Origin: Pseudolabrys sp.
GTDB taxonomy: Bacteria; Pseudomonadota; Alphaproteobacteria; Rhizobiales; Xanthobacteraceae
Assembly: GCA_019635575.1 (NCBI GenBank)
Contig: JAHBZF010000011.1
Span: 1-46,595, forward strand
Reading direction: 5' to 3'
DNA: 46,595 bases
A program made the position numbers and the translations under genes. Under the pieces are notes generated by a model, which saw only the letters and a list, made by a program, of their open reading frames with translations, was not told where the DNA came from and searched no databases. Below, one piece after another: positions 32,675-40,345 of this stretch. The stretch's first letter is position 1; each line of letters opens with the position of its first letter.

Positions 32675-34383
32675 ATCGCTTCGCCGACCTGCTCGACCGC
32701 CTCGCCTACGAGCCCGCGCGCAACAACAAGCTGCGGCTGATGACGGATTATTTCCGTCGCACGCAGGACCCTGAACGCGGTTATGCGCTGGCGGCGCTCA
32801 CCGGCGCTTTATCGTTCCAGCACGCCAAGGCCGGCATGATCCGCGCGCTGATCGCCGAGCGCACCGATCCGGTGCTGTTCGAACTCTCCTACGACTATGT
32901 CGGCGATCTTTCGGAAACCGTCGCGCTGATGTGGCCGGCTGACCCGAACCACCGGCCGAACGCCATCCCCACTTTGTCCGACGTGGTGGAAACGCTTTCC
33001 ACCCTCGGCAAGGCGCAACTGCCGGCGCAACTCGCGCGCTGGCTCGACGCGCTCGACGAGACCGGACGCTGGGCGCTGCTGAAGCTTGTCACTGGCGGGC
33101 TGCGCGTCGGCGTGTCCGCGCGGCTTGCGAAGACCGCCGCCGCCGCGCTCGGCGACAAGGACCCGAACGAGGTCGAGATCGTCTGGCCCGGTCTCGCGCC
33201 GCCCTATCTGGACTTGTTCGCCTGGCTCGAAGGCCGCGCCGACGCGCCCGCCAATCGCGATCCGGCACCGTTCCGCCCGGCGATGCTGGCGCATGCGGTG
33301 GACGAGCCCGATCTCGCCGCGCTCGACCCACAAGACTTCGTCGCCGAATGGAAATGGGACGGCACGCGCATTCAGGCGGTGTCCGGCGTCGGCCAAAACC
33401 CGGATGGCAAAGCCGGCCAGCACGTCGCGCGGCTCTATTCGCGCACCGGCGAGGACATCTCGAAGAGCTTTCCCGAACTGCTCGACGTGCTGCGCATTCC
33501 CGCCGCCATCGACGGCGAACTGCTGATCCTGCGCGACGGCCGCGTCCAGAGCTTCAACGTCCTGCAGCAAAGGCTCAACCGCAAGGCGGTGACGGCGAAG
33601 CTGATCGCCGACTTTCCCGCGCATATCCGCGCCTACGATCTGCTGATGCTCGACGGCGAGGACTTGCGCGACAGGCCGTTCGCCGAACGACGGGAAAAGC
33701 TCGCCCAATTCATCGAACGGCTCGACACGCCGCGCATCGACCTTTCGCCGCTGGTGCCGTTCGCCAACTGGCCGGAGTTGATCGCGGCGCGCGCCGATCC
33801 CGCACAAGCCGGCGCGGGCGACGACGCGGAAGCGGTGGAAGGCGTGATGCTCAAGCGCCGCGACGCCGCTTACGTGCCCGGCCGGCCAAAGGGCCTGTGG
33901 TGGAAATGGAAGCGTGATCCGATGATCGTCGACGCGGTGCTGATGTATGCGCAGCGCGGCCACGGCAAGCGCTCGTCGTTCTATTCCGACTACACCTTCG
34001 GCGTGTGGAACGGAGCGAACGAACTGGTGCCGGTCGGCAAGGCCTATTTCGGCTTCACCGACGAGGAGTTGAAACAGATCGACCGGTTCGTTCGCCGCAA
34101 CACCGTCGACCGGTTCGGCCCGGTGCGCGAGGTGGTGCATGACGGCGACACCGGACTCGTGCTGGAGGTCGCGTTCGAGGGATTACAGCGTTCGAGCCGC
34201 CACAAATCCGGCCTCGCCATGCGCTTTCCCCGCATCAACCGGCTGCGCTGGGACAAGCCGCCGCGCGAGGCGGACCGGCTTGAGACGCTGGAGACCATGC
34301 TGGCGCGGATCGAGCGGGGGCGTGGCCCTGCGGAAGCAGCGGATGCGACGCTTCCCGCTCCTCTTGCGGGAGAGGGAAGCTAG
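32671..34383 (+). CDS. ATP-dependent DNA ligase of the ligase-associated repair cluster
   Basis: A 570-residue ATP-dependent DNA ligase. The N-terminal DNA-binding domain (about 1-205) is followed by the adenylation domain with active-site lysine K228 in EWKWDGTR (motif I). Later motifs are RLYSRTGEDISKSFPEL (III), IDGELLILRDG (IIIa), VEGVMLKRRDAAYVPGRP (IV) and LWWKWKRDP (V). The OB domain follows, with RSSRHKSGLAMRFPRI. ATG 32671 overlaps the exonuclease stop. The last 12 residues (about ATLPAPLAGEGS) are encoded by a palindromic repeat, not by family-conserved sequence. This is the fourth core member of the cluster. Confidence 0.93.
   Translation: MNRFADLLDRLAYEPARNNKLRLMTDYFRRTQDPERGYALAALTGALSFQHAKAGMIRALIAERTDPVLFELSYDYVGDLSETVALMWPADPNHRPNAIPTLSDVVETLSTLGKAQLPAQLARWLDALDETGRWALLKLVTGGLRVGVSARLAKTAAAALGDKDPNEVEIVWPGLAPPYLDLFAWLEGRADAPANRDPAPFRPAMLAHAVDEPDLAALDPQDFVAEWKWDGTRIQAVSGVGQNPDGKAGQHVARLYSRTGEDISKSFPELLDVLRIPAAIDGELLILRDGRVQSFNVLQQRLNRKAVTAKLIADFPAHIRAYDLLMLDGEDLRDRPFAERREKLAQFIERLDTPRIDLSPLVPFANWPELIAARADPAQAGAGDDAEAVEGVMLKRRDAAYVPGRPKGLWWKWKRDPMIVDAVLMYAQRGHGKRSSFYSDYTFGVWNGANELVPVGKAYFGFTDEELKQIDRFVRRNTVDRFGPVREVVHDGDTGLVLEVAFEGLQRSSRHKSGLAMRFPRINRLRWDKPPREADRLETLETMLARIERGRGPAEAADATLPAPLAGEGS
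34350..34380. repeat. REP-like palindrome forming the 3' end of the ligase gene
   Basis: GCTTCCC (34350-34356) pairs with GGGAAGC (34374-34380); the inner CTCC and GGAG parts also pair around TCTTGC, with a few mismatches. From memory, this CTCCCGC-type palindrome is a common repeat in Bradyrhizobium-like genomes and is often mistranslated as a PLAGEG-type peptide; here it is in frame inside the gene. It may also act as a terminator-like hairpin. Confidence 0.55.
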
Positions 34384-34429
34384 CGGCCGCAGTTGTGCTA
34401 CATAACGGACTGGATTCGGGGAGAACCAT

Positions 34430-34705
34430 ATGGCCGATCAAAACATCACCCGCTGGATGGGCGGTTCGCCGCTCGCGGTACTCGGCCGGCTGATCCTGAT
34501 CTGCGTGCTGGTCGGCGTCGTGCTGTCGGCACTCGGTCTCGACCCGTGGAATATCTGGGTCAGCCTGCAACGGCTGATCGAGTCCGTGTGGAACATGGGC
34601 TTCGATGCGGTTCGCTGGCTGTGGGGCTATTTCCTGCTCGGCGCCGTGATCGTCATTCCAATCTGGATCATCATGCGCATCGTCAACGGGCCGCGCGGCC
34701 GCTGA
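34430..34705 (+). CDS. Small integral membrane protein, DUF6460-like
   Basis: A 91-residue protein with two hydrophobic segments (about 15-38, AVLGRLILICVLVGVVLSAL; and about 65-84, LWGYFLLGAVIVIPIWIIMR) joined by an amphipathic stretch rich in tryptophan (DPWNIWVSLQRLIESVWNM), ending GPRGR. I believe this matches DUF6460, common in Rhizobiales, but that name is from memory. The ATG at 34430 has GGGGAG upstream. It lies 46 bp after the ligase gene and 1 bp before the MATE gene, so it may be co-transcribed with the transporter. The function is unknown. Confidence 0.65.
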   Translation: MADQNITRWMGGSPLAVLGRLILICVLVGVVLSALGLDPWNIWVSLQRLIESVWNMGFDAVRWLWGYFLLGAVIVIPIWIIMRIVNGPRGR

Positions 34706-34706
34706 T

Positions 34707-36029
34707 GTGACGCCGACCTTTTCCGTCGGACACCGGCAGGTCTTCGCCATCGCCCTGCCGGCGATGCTCGCCAACATCACGACGCCGCTGGTCGGCGTCG
34801 TCGCCACCGCCGCCATCGGCCGGCTCGGCGATGCCGCCGCGCTCGGTGGCGTGGCGATGGCATCGCTGGTGTTCGACTGTCTGTTCTGGCTGTGCGGCTT
34901 CCTGCGCATGGGCACCGTCGCTCTGACCGCCCAGGCGCTCGGCGCCGGCGACCGCACCGAACAGCGCGCCGTGCTCGGCCGCGCCCTGCTGATCGCGATT
35001 GTCATCGGCGCGGTGCTGCTGGCGGTGCAAATCCCGCTGGCCGCCGGCGTCCTGTGGCTGATGGGCGGCAGCGCCGCCGTCAACGCCGCCGCCGGACTTT
35101 ATTTCGCGATCCGTCTGTGGTCGGCGCCGTTCGCGCTCGGCAACTATGTGATGCTCGGCTGGCTGGTGGGGCTCAACCATCCGCGCCTCGCGCTCGCCGT
35201 GCAGATGGTGATCAACGTCGTCGATATCCTGCTGACGGTGCTGTTCGTGCTGGTGCTCGACGGCGGCGTCGCCGGCGCGGCCTGGGCCGCGGTGATCGCT
35301 GAAGGGTCCGGGCTCGCCGCCGGGCTGGCGCTGGCATGGCATGTGCTCGGCCACCGGCTCGACATGCCGCGTCACGCGTTGTTCGACCGCGCCAAACTGA
35401 TGCGCATGCTGGCGGTCAACCGCGACATCTTCATCCGCACGGCGGCGCTGGTGGCGGCGTTCCTGTTCTTCAGCGCGCAGGGCGCGCGCGCCGGCGACGT
35501 CACGCTGGCCGCCAACGCGGTGCTGCACAACTTCACGCTGATCGGCGCGTTCTTCCTCGACGGCATGGCCAATGCGGCGGAACAACTGTGTGGCCGCGCT
35601 TACGGCGCGCGCAATCGCCTCGCTTTTTCCCGTGCGATGAAACTCATCGTCGGCTGGAGCCTCGCCTTCGGCCTCGCCACCAGCATCGTGTTCGCGCTCG
35701 GCGGTCCGTTCCTGATCGACGCAATGACCGCGAGTGCCGACGTGCGCGAGACGGCGCGCCTGTTCCTGTGGCTGGCGGTGCTGACGCCGGTCTGTGGCGC
35801 CCTCGCCTTCGCCTATGACGGCATCTATATCGGCGCCACCTGGGCACGCGACATGCGCAACCTGATGATCCTTGCGCTGGCGCTTTACTTCGCCGCGTGG
35901 GGGCTGGCACAGCCGCTCGGCAATGCCGGCCTGTGGCTTGCGCTGCTGACGTTCTATCTCGCGCGCGGCGTGCTGCAGGCGGCGCGCTATCCGGTGCTGG
36001 CGCGCCGGACATTCGGGATCACGCCCTAA
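34707..36029 (+). CDS. MATE-family efflux transporter
   Basis: A 440-residue multidrug and toxic-compound extrusion protein with 12 predicted membrane helices in two six-helix halves. DinF-type features are LPAMLANITTPLVGVVATAA (TM1), an early IGRLGDAAALGGVAMAS turn, and the second-half counterpart FFLDGMANAAEQLCGRAYGA. The start is GTG 34707, which overlaps an ATGTGA start-stop at 34705-34710, so initiation here may be inefficient or coupled to the upstream small gene. Its end overlaps convergent pyrD by 4 bp. The substrate is unknown. Confidence 0.88.
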   Translation: MTPTFSVGHRQVFAIALPAMLANITTPLVGVVATAAIGRLGDAAALGGVAMASLVFDCLFWLCGFLRMGTVALTAQALGAGDRTEQRAVLGRALLIAIVIGAVLLAVQIPLAAGVLWLMGGSAAVNAAAGLYFAIRLWSAPFALGNYVMLGWLVGLNHPRLALAVQMVINVVDILLTVLFVLVLDGGVAGAAWAAVIAEGSGLAAGLALAWHVLGHRLDMPRHALFDRAKLMRMLAVNRDIFIRTAALVAAFLFFSAQGARAGDVTLAANAVLHNFTLIGAFFLDGMANAAEQLCGRAYGARNRLAFSRAMKLIVGWSLAFGLATSIVFALGGPFLIDAMTASADVRETARLFLWLAVLTPVCGALAFAYDGIYIGATWARDMRNLMILALALYFAAWGLAQPLGNAGLWLALLTFYLARGVLQAARYPVLARRTFGITP

Positions 36030-37120
36030 ACCGGCCAGCTCTCCGCCGTCATGGTCGCGGCGTCGGCGCCGACCAGCGCGTTGAGCGAGGTGCGGCGGCC
36101 ACGGCTGACCGCCAAAGCGAGATCGCGCTTGATATCGCCGACAAGCCCGACGCCCTTGTAGACGAGGCCGCTATAGACCTGCAGCAGCGTCGCGCCGGCC
36201 TTGATCTTGGCGATCGCGGTGGCGCCGGAATCGATGCCGCCGACGCCGATCAGCGGGAACGCGCTTTCCGTCCGCACATAGGTTTCCGCCAGCATCCGCG
36301 TCGACAGGCGGAACAACGGCTTGCCCGACAGGCCGCCCACCTCGCCCGCCTTGTCGCGCTGCCGCAACGTCGCCGGCCGTGTGATCGTCGTGTTGGAGAC
36401 GATCATGCCGTTGACCTTGCGCTTGCGGGCAATGCCGACCACGTCGTCGAGCTCGCTCAAGGTGAGATCGGGCGCGATCTTGAGCAGCAGCGGCACCGGC
36501 CCGGCATCGCGGCTGACGCGATCGCGCACGGCGATGGTGCGCGCGAGCAGATCATCGAGCGCATCGGCCTGCTGCAGATTGCGCAGGCCCGGCGTGTTCG
36601 GCGACGAGATGTTGACCGTGAAATAACTGGCGACCGGCGCGAACGCCTCGATCAGCTTCACATAGTCCTCGGTCCGGTCGAGCGAATCCTTGTTGGCGCC
36701 GACATTGACGCCGACGATGCCGCCACGGCCGGCGCGCGCGGCGAGCCGCGCCAGCACCGCCGCCTGCCCGTCGTTGTTGAAACCGAGCCGGTTGATCACG
36801 CCCTCGTCGGCATCGAGCCGGAACAGGCGCGGCTTCGGATTGCCGACCTGCGGCCGGGGCGTAACCGTACCGATTTCGACGAAGCCGAAACCGAGCCGGA
36901 ACAGGCCGTCGACCGCCTCGGCATTCTTGTCGAACCCCGGCGCGATGCCGAGCGGATTGGGAAAATTGAGGCCGAAGGCCCGCGTCGCCAGCTCCGGCGG
37001 ATCCTCGGCCGGGCTGCGCGGCGGCGGCAGCAGCTTCAGACCGCGGATCGCCAGGACGTGGGCGTCCTCGGGATCGAAGGCGCGCAGCAGCGGGCGCGCC
37101 AGCCGGCCAAACAGTCCCAT
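36026..37120 (-). CDS. pyrD: Dihydroorotate dehydrogenase (quinone), class 2
   Basis: Membrane-associated FMN enzyme of pyrimidine synthesis that oxidises dihydroorotate with ubiquinone. The 364 residues are normal for class 2. An N-terminal amphipathic helix (about 1-35) anchors it at the membrane. Signatures: NPLGIAPGFDKNAEAVDGL, EIGTVTPRPQVGNPKPRLFR, INRLGFNNDG, FTVNISSPNTPGLRNLQ with the catalytic serine of class 2, KIAPDL, SNTT and LIGVGGIDSGATAIAKIKAG. The frame opens at 37156; ATG 37120 gives the usual start MGLFGRLARP. It is divergent from an S24-family regulator. Confidence 0.95.
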   Translation of the reverse strand: MGLFGRLARPLLRAFDPEDAHVLAIRGLKLLPPPRSPAEDPPELATRAFGLNFPNPLGIAPGFDKNAEAVDGLFRLGFGFVEIGTVTPRPQVGNPKPRLFRLDADEGVINRLGFNNDGQAAVLARLAARAGRGGIVGVNVGANKDSLDRTEDYVKLIEAFAPVASYFTVNISSPNTPGLRNLQQADALDDLLARTIAVRDRVSRDAGPVPLLLKIAPDLTLSELDDVVGIARKRKVNGMIVSNTTITRPATLRQRDKAGEVGGLSGKPLFRLSTRMLAETYVRTESAFPLIGVGGIDSGATAIAKIKAGATLLQVYSGLVYKGVGLVGDIKRDLALAVSRGRRTSLNALVGADAATMTAESWPV

Positions 37121-37194
37121 CACCGCCCAGACACTCCCTTCCAGCGACTCACCCACCGCCCGAAGGCGGCCCGGCAGCGATATAGAGAAAGAGG

Positions 37195-37222
37195 CTGGAC
37201 GGGGGCAAATGAAGGCTATAAT
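37195..37222 (+). promoter_or_regulatory. Sigma-70-type promoter for the S24 regulator gene
   Basis: CTGGAC (37195-37200) and a perfect TATAAT (37217-37222) are 16 bp apart. Transcription would start near 37229, giving a leader of about 78 nt. Just downstream are two direct repeats GAYTCGCCG (37234-37242, 37254-37262), each containing a GANTC site, 20 bp apart. Confidence 0.6.
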
Positions 37223-37265
37223 TCCTAGCTATCGACTCGCCGTTCTTCCTGATGATTCGCCGGGC

Positions 37266-37284
37266 GCACCCCATCGCGGGGTGC
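37266..37284 (+). promoter_or_regulatory. Inverted repeat in the S24 regulator leader
   Basis: GCACCCC (37266-37272) and GGGGTGC (37278-37284) are perfect complements around ATCGC, ending 22 bp before the ATG at 37307. It could be an autoregulatory operator or an mRNA hairpin. Confidence 0.45.
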
Positions 37285-37306
37285 CGGCCACTGCACCGGG
37301 ACCGCC

Positions 37307-37948
37307 ATGCCGTCATCGATGCTCACCCACGCGCAAATCTGGACTGCCCTCGACCGTCTTGCGGCGCGAGCCGGCCTGTCACCGTCCGGCCTCGCCAAGA
37401 AGGCGGGTCTCGACCCCACTACCTTCAACAAGTCGAAGCGCATCACGCCGGAAGGCCGCGCCCGCTGGCCCTCGACCGAATCGGTCGCCAAGTCGCTCGA
37501 TGCCACCGGCATCAGCGTCAGCATGTTCCTGTCGCTGATCGGCGACAGCAATCGCGGTGGCGCGCAGGCGGTGCCGGTGATCGGCTTCGCCGAGGCCGGC
37601 TCGGGCGGCTACTTCGATGACGCAGGTTTCCCCGTCGGCAAGGGCTGGGACGAGGTTTCATTCCCGGCCGTCAACGACGCCCACGCCTATGCGCTGGAGA
37701 TTTCCGGCGACTCGATGAAACCCGCCTACCGCAAGGGCGACATCATCCTCGTCTCGCCGGAAGCGCCAGTGCGCAAGGGCGACCGCGTCGTGGTCAAGAC
37801 CAAGAATGGCGAGGTGATGGTCAAGGAGCTCAAGCGCAAGACCAGCAAGACGCTCGAACTCGTCTCGCTCAATCGCGAGCATGCCGACCGCACCCTGTCG
37901 ATGGCGGACGTGCTGTGGATCGCGCGGATCGTCTGGGCGAGCCAGTAA
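37307..37948 (+). CDS. LexA/CI-like repressor with S24 autopeptidase domain
   Basis: A 213-residue regulator: N-terminal helix-turn-helix (about 8-70; GLSPSGLAKKAGLDPTTFNK), then an S24 peptidase domain. The elements for self-cleavage are present: an Ala-Gly bond at 97-98 in VPVIGFAEAGSGG, catalytic Ser136 in EISGDSMKPAYRKGD, and the general-base Lys173 in NGEVMVKELKR, matching the LexA order and spacing. It therefore could be a RecA-stimulated switch. No phage genes are nearby, so it looks like a chromosomal regulator. A clear promoter, direct repeats and a dyad lie upstream. The ATG at 37307 or 37319 may be the start. Confidence 0.85.
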   Translation: MPSSMLTHAQIWTALDRLAARAGLSPSGLAKKAGLDPTTFNKSKRITPEGRARWPSTESVAKSLDATGISVSMFLSLIGDSNRGGAQAVPVIGFAEAGSGGYFDDAGFPVGKGWDEVSFPAVNDAHAYALEISGDSMKPAYRKGDIILVSPEAPVRKGDRVVVKTKNGEVMVKELKRKTSKTLELVSLNREHADRTLSMADVLWIARIVWASQ

Positions 37949-38073
37949 CCGAGACGCCATGACTGCTGGCGGAGACGCCAGCACCATAACGGCGCCGTAA
38001 ATTAAATCGGCGCGGATGGCATGTCTCACGGCACACGGATAGGATGTCACCCGTGACGTTGGGGGACACATCC

Positions 38074-38619
38074 ATGCAATTCCAGACTTCCTGCGCCTGC
38101 TGCGGCGACCTCTTGGCGCGCCGGTTCGACCGCCGGCATTTCCTGATCGGCGCCGGCGCGGCGGGCCTCGCGGCGATGATGCCAAAATTCGCCCATGCGG
38201 CGAGCGGCAACTACGAAGCCATGGTCGTCGGCTGCATCGACCCGCGCCTGCAGGAGCCGATGCACCGCTACACCGCGCGGCGGCATCTCACCGGCAAATT
38301 CAGTTCGTTCATCATCGCCGGCGCGGCGATCGGCGTGGTCGCCGAGCCGTTCAAGGACTGGCACAAAACTTACTGGGACAACGTCGGGGCCTCGGTGCAA
38401 TTGCACAACATCAAGCGCGTGATCGCCATCGACCACCGCGACTGCGGCGCGGCGAAGATCGCTTATGGCGAAGCCAAGGTCGCCAACCGGCAGATCGAAA
38501 CCGAAACCCATCGCGAGGCCATGGGCCAGTTCCGCAAGCAGATGGCCGAACGGCTGCCGCAGCTCAAGGTCGAGACCGGACTGATGGATCTCAAGGGCCG
38601 GATCGAGATGTTTACCTGA
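38074..38619 (+). CDS. Tat-exported beta-carbonic-anhydrase-like protein
   Basis: A 181-residue protein. A twin-arginine signal is seen at 20-42 (RRHFLIGAGAAGLAAMMPKF, then AHA), preceded by a cysteine cluster CACC (7-10). The mature part carries beta-carbonic anhydrase zinc motifs: GCIDPR (C54-x-D56-x-R58) and DHRDC (H121-x-x-C124), so CO2 hydration or a related zinc chemistry outside the cytoplasm is possible. It is somewhat shorter than typical beta enzymes. ATG 38074 with GGGGGA upstream is preferred over the frame start at 38044. It converges on lysK, with a shared terminator between. Confidence 0.75.
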   Translation: MQFQTSCACCGDLLARRFDRRHFLIGAGAAGLAAMMPKFAHAASGNYEAMVVGCIDPRLQEPMHRYTARRHLTGKFSSFIIAGAAIGVVAEPFKDWHKTYWDNVGASVQLHNIKRVIAIDHRDCGAAKIAYGEAKVANRQIETETHREAMGQFRKQMAERLPQLKVETGLMDLKGRIEMFT

Positions 38620-38642
38620 CGCGCACGCGACAGTAACAAAAG

Positions 38643-38676
38643 AAAATGGCCGGGATGTCCCGGCCATTTTTGTTTT
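38643..38676. terminator. Bidirectional terminator between the carbonic-anhydrase-like gene and lysK
   Basis: A perfect 12-bp stem (AAAATGGCCGGG at 38643-38654, complement at 38659-38670) with loop ATGT. The plus-strand tail is TGTTTT; the minus-strand side reads TTTTCTTTTG. It serves both convergent genes and shares its GGCCGGG core with the terminator at 14194. Confidence 0.88.
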
Positions 38677-38691
38677 CCGACCGCCGGAGCG

Positions 38692-40320
38692 TCAGGCCTT
38701 GCGCGCCAGCGCCCCGTCGATCATCGCGATCGTGTTGTCGAGGCCGTAGACCGCGGCGAACGAACCGAAGCGCGGGCCCTTCTCCTGCCCGAGCAGCACC
38801 TGATAGAGCATGTTGAACCAGTCGAGTGACACGCCGGGCCGGCCGTCCTTGGCCGCCTTCTTGTGATCGAGGAAAGGCTCGCGGCGGCCGATCTCGTAGA
38901 CCACGTCCTGGATCGCGGCAGCATCGGTGTCCGCCGAAAGCTGCGACAGCGCCTCACGCAGATCCTGCAGCGCCGCGCGCTCCTGATCGGTCGCGTCGCG
39001 GAATTTCTTGTGGGGCAGCACGAAGTCGCGGAAGTAATGGATCGCGTAGCCGACCAGCGCGTCGAGCTTCGGATGCGTCTGCGGCGTCACGCCCGGCCGA
39101 TAGCGGCCGATGAAGCCCCACAGCGTCTCGGCATTCTCCGCATTCGAAGACGACACCAGCGTCAGCAGCATCTGGAACGAGATCGGCATATCGACCTGCG
39201 GCGGCTTGCCGCCGTGAATGTGCCAGACCGCGTTGCTCAACTGCTGCCGCGGATCCTGGCGCGGATAGCCGTCGAGCAATTGCTGGTATTCGTCGACGTG
39301 ACGCGGGATCACGTCGAAATAGAGCCGCTTCGCCGCTTTCGGCTCGCGATACATAAACAGCGACAGCGATTCCGGCGAAGCGTAGCGCAGCCATTCGTCG
39401 ATGGTGAGGCCGTTGCCCTTGGACTTGGAAATCTTCTGGCCCTTCTCGTCGAGGAAAAGCTCGTAGTTGAAGCCTTCCGGCGGCGTGCCGCCGAGCGCGC
39501 GCGCGATCTGGCCCGACAGCTTGACGGAATCGATCAGATCCTTGCCGGCCATTTCATAGTCAACGCCGAGCGCGACCCAGCGCATCGCCCAGTCCGGCTT
39601 CCACTGCAGCTTGCAGCGGCCGCCTGTCACCGGCGTCGTGACACTCTCCTTGGTATCCGGGTCTTCGTAAGTGATGGTACCGGCGGCGGCGTCATGCGCT
39701 GTCACCGGCACCTGCAACACGACGCCGCTGCGCGGATCGATCGGCAGGAATGGCGAGTAGGTCTGCGCCCGCTCCTCGCGCAGCGACGGCAGCATGATCG
39801 CCATCACTTTGTCGAAGCGCGCGAGCAGCTTCAGCAGCGTCGCGTCGAACCGGCCGGACGTGTAGCACTGGGTCGCCGACATGAACTCATAGTCGAAGCC
39901 GAAATGGTCGAGAAAGGCGCGCAGCCGCGCGTTGTTGTGCTCGCCGAAGCTCGGATGCGTGCCGAACGGGTCCGGCACCTCCGTCAGCGGCTTGCCGAGA
40001 TGCTGCGCCAGCAGTTCCTTGTTCGGGATGTTGTCCGGCACCTTGCGCAGGCCGTCCATGTCGTCGGAGAAGGCGAGCAGCCGGGTCTTGATCTTGTCGT
40101 CGGTCAGCACACGGAAGGCGTGGCGCACCATCGAGGTGCGCGCGACCTCGCCGAAGGTGCCGATATGCGGCAGGCCGGAAGGGCCATAGCCGGTCTCGAA
40201 GATCACTTCGTCCTTCGGCGTTTTCTTCAGCCGCGCGACGATCTTCTTCGCCTCCTCGAACGGCCACGCATTGGACTGTTCGGCGAGCTTGCGCAGGTCG
40301 GCGGCAGCAACATCGGTCAT
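38692..40320 (-). CDS. lysK: Lysine-tRNA ligase, class I
   Basis: A class I (archaeal-type) lysyl-tRNA synthetase of 542 residues, the form used by many alphaproteobacteria in place of class II LysS. The HIGH-type motif is [11 protein letters not shown] (46-56) and the KMSKS-type loop is [10 protein letters not shown] (near 295). The C-terminal helical anticodon-binding domain follows. ATG 40320 lies at the end of a 14-bp tandem duplication that separates it from the upstream binding-protein gene (stop at 40334). The same DNA encodes a four-codon mini-ORF whose stop overlaps this ATG, so translation is probably coupled. Confidence 0.95.
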   Translation of the reverse strand: MTDVAAADLRKLAEQSNAWPFEEAKKIVARLKKTPKDEVIFETGYGPSGLPHIGTFGEVARTSMVRHAFRVLTDDKIKTRLLAFSDDMDGLRKVPDNIPNKELLAQHLGKPLTEVPDPFGTHPSFGEHNNARLRAFLDHFGFDYEFMSATQCYTSGRFDATLLKLLARFDKVMAIMLPSLREERAQTYSPFLPIDPRSGVVLQVPVTAHDAAAGTITYEDPDTKESVTTPVTGGRCKLQWKPDWAMRWVALGVDYEMAGKDLIDSVKLSGQIARALGGTPPEGFNYELFLDEKGQKISKSKGNGLTIDEWLRYASPESLSLFMYREPKAAKRLYFDVIPRHVDEYQQLLDGYPRQDPRQQLSNAVWHIHGGKPPQVDMPISFQMLLTLVSSSNAENAETLWGFIGRYRPGVTPQTHPKLDALVGYAIHYFRDFVLPHKKFRDATDQERAALQDLREALSQLSADTDAAAIQDVVYEIGRREPFLDHKKAAKDGRPGVSLDWFNMLYQVLLGQEKGPRFGSFAAVYGLDNTIAMIDGALARKA

Positions 40321-40345
40321 CAGAACGGACTCATCAGAACGGACT
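40318..40345 (-). repeat. 14-bp tandem duplication spanning the binding-protein stop and lysK start
   Basis: CATCAGAACGGACT occurs twice in direct tandem (40318-40331 and 40332-40345). On the coding strand each copy reads AGTCCGTTCTGATG. The first gives the last codons and stop of the binding protein; the second gives the TG-ATG before lysK. A mini-ORF ATG-AGT-CCG-TTC-TGA (40334 to 40320) links both stop/start overlaps. Confidence 0.85.

Noticed and set aside
37307..38619. Prophage or mobile island suggested by the CI-like repressor
   Set aside because: No integrase, structural or lysis genes, attachment repeats or tRNA are present; flanks are housekeeping genes.
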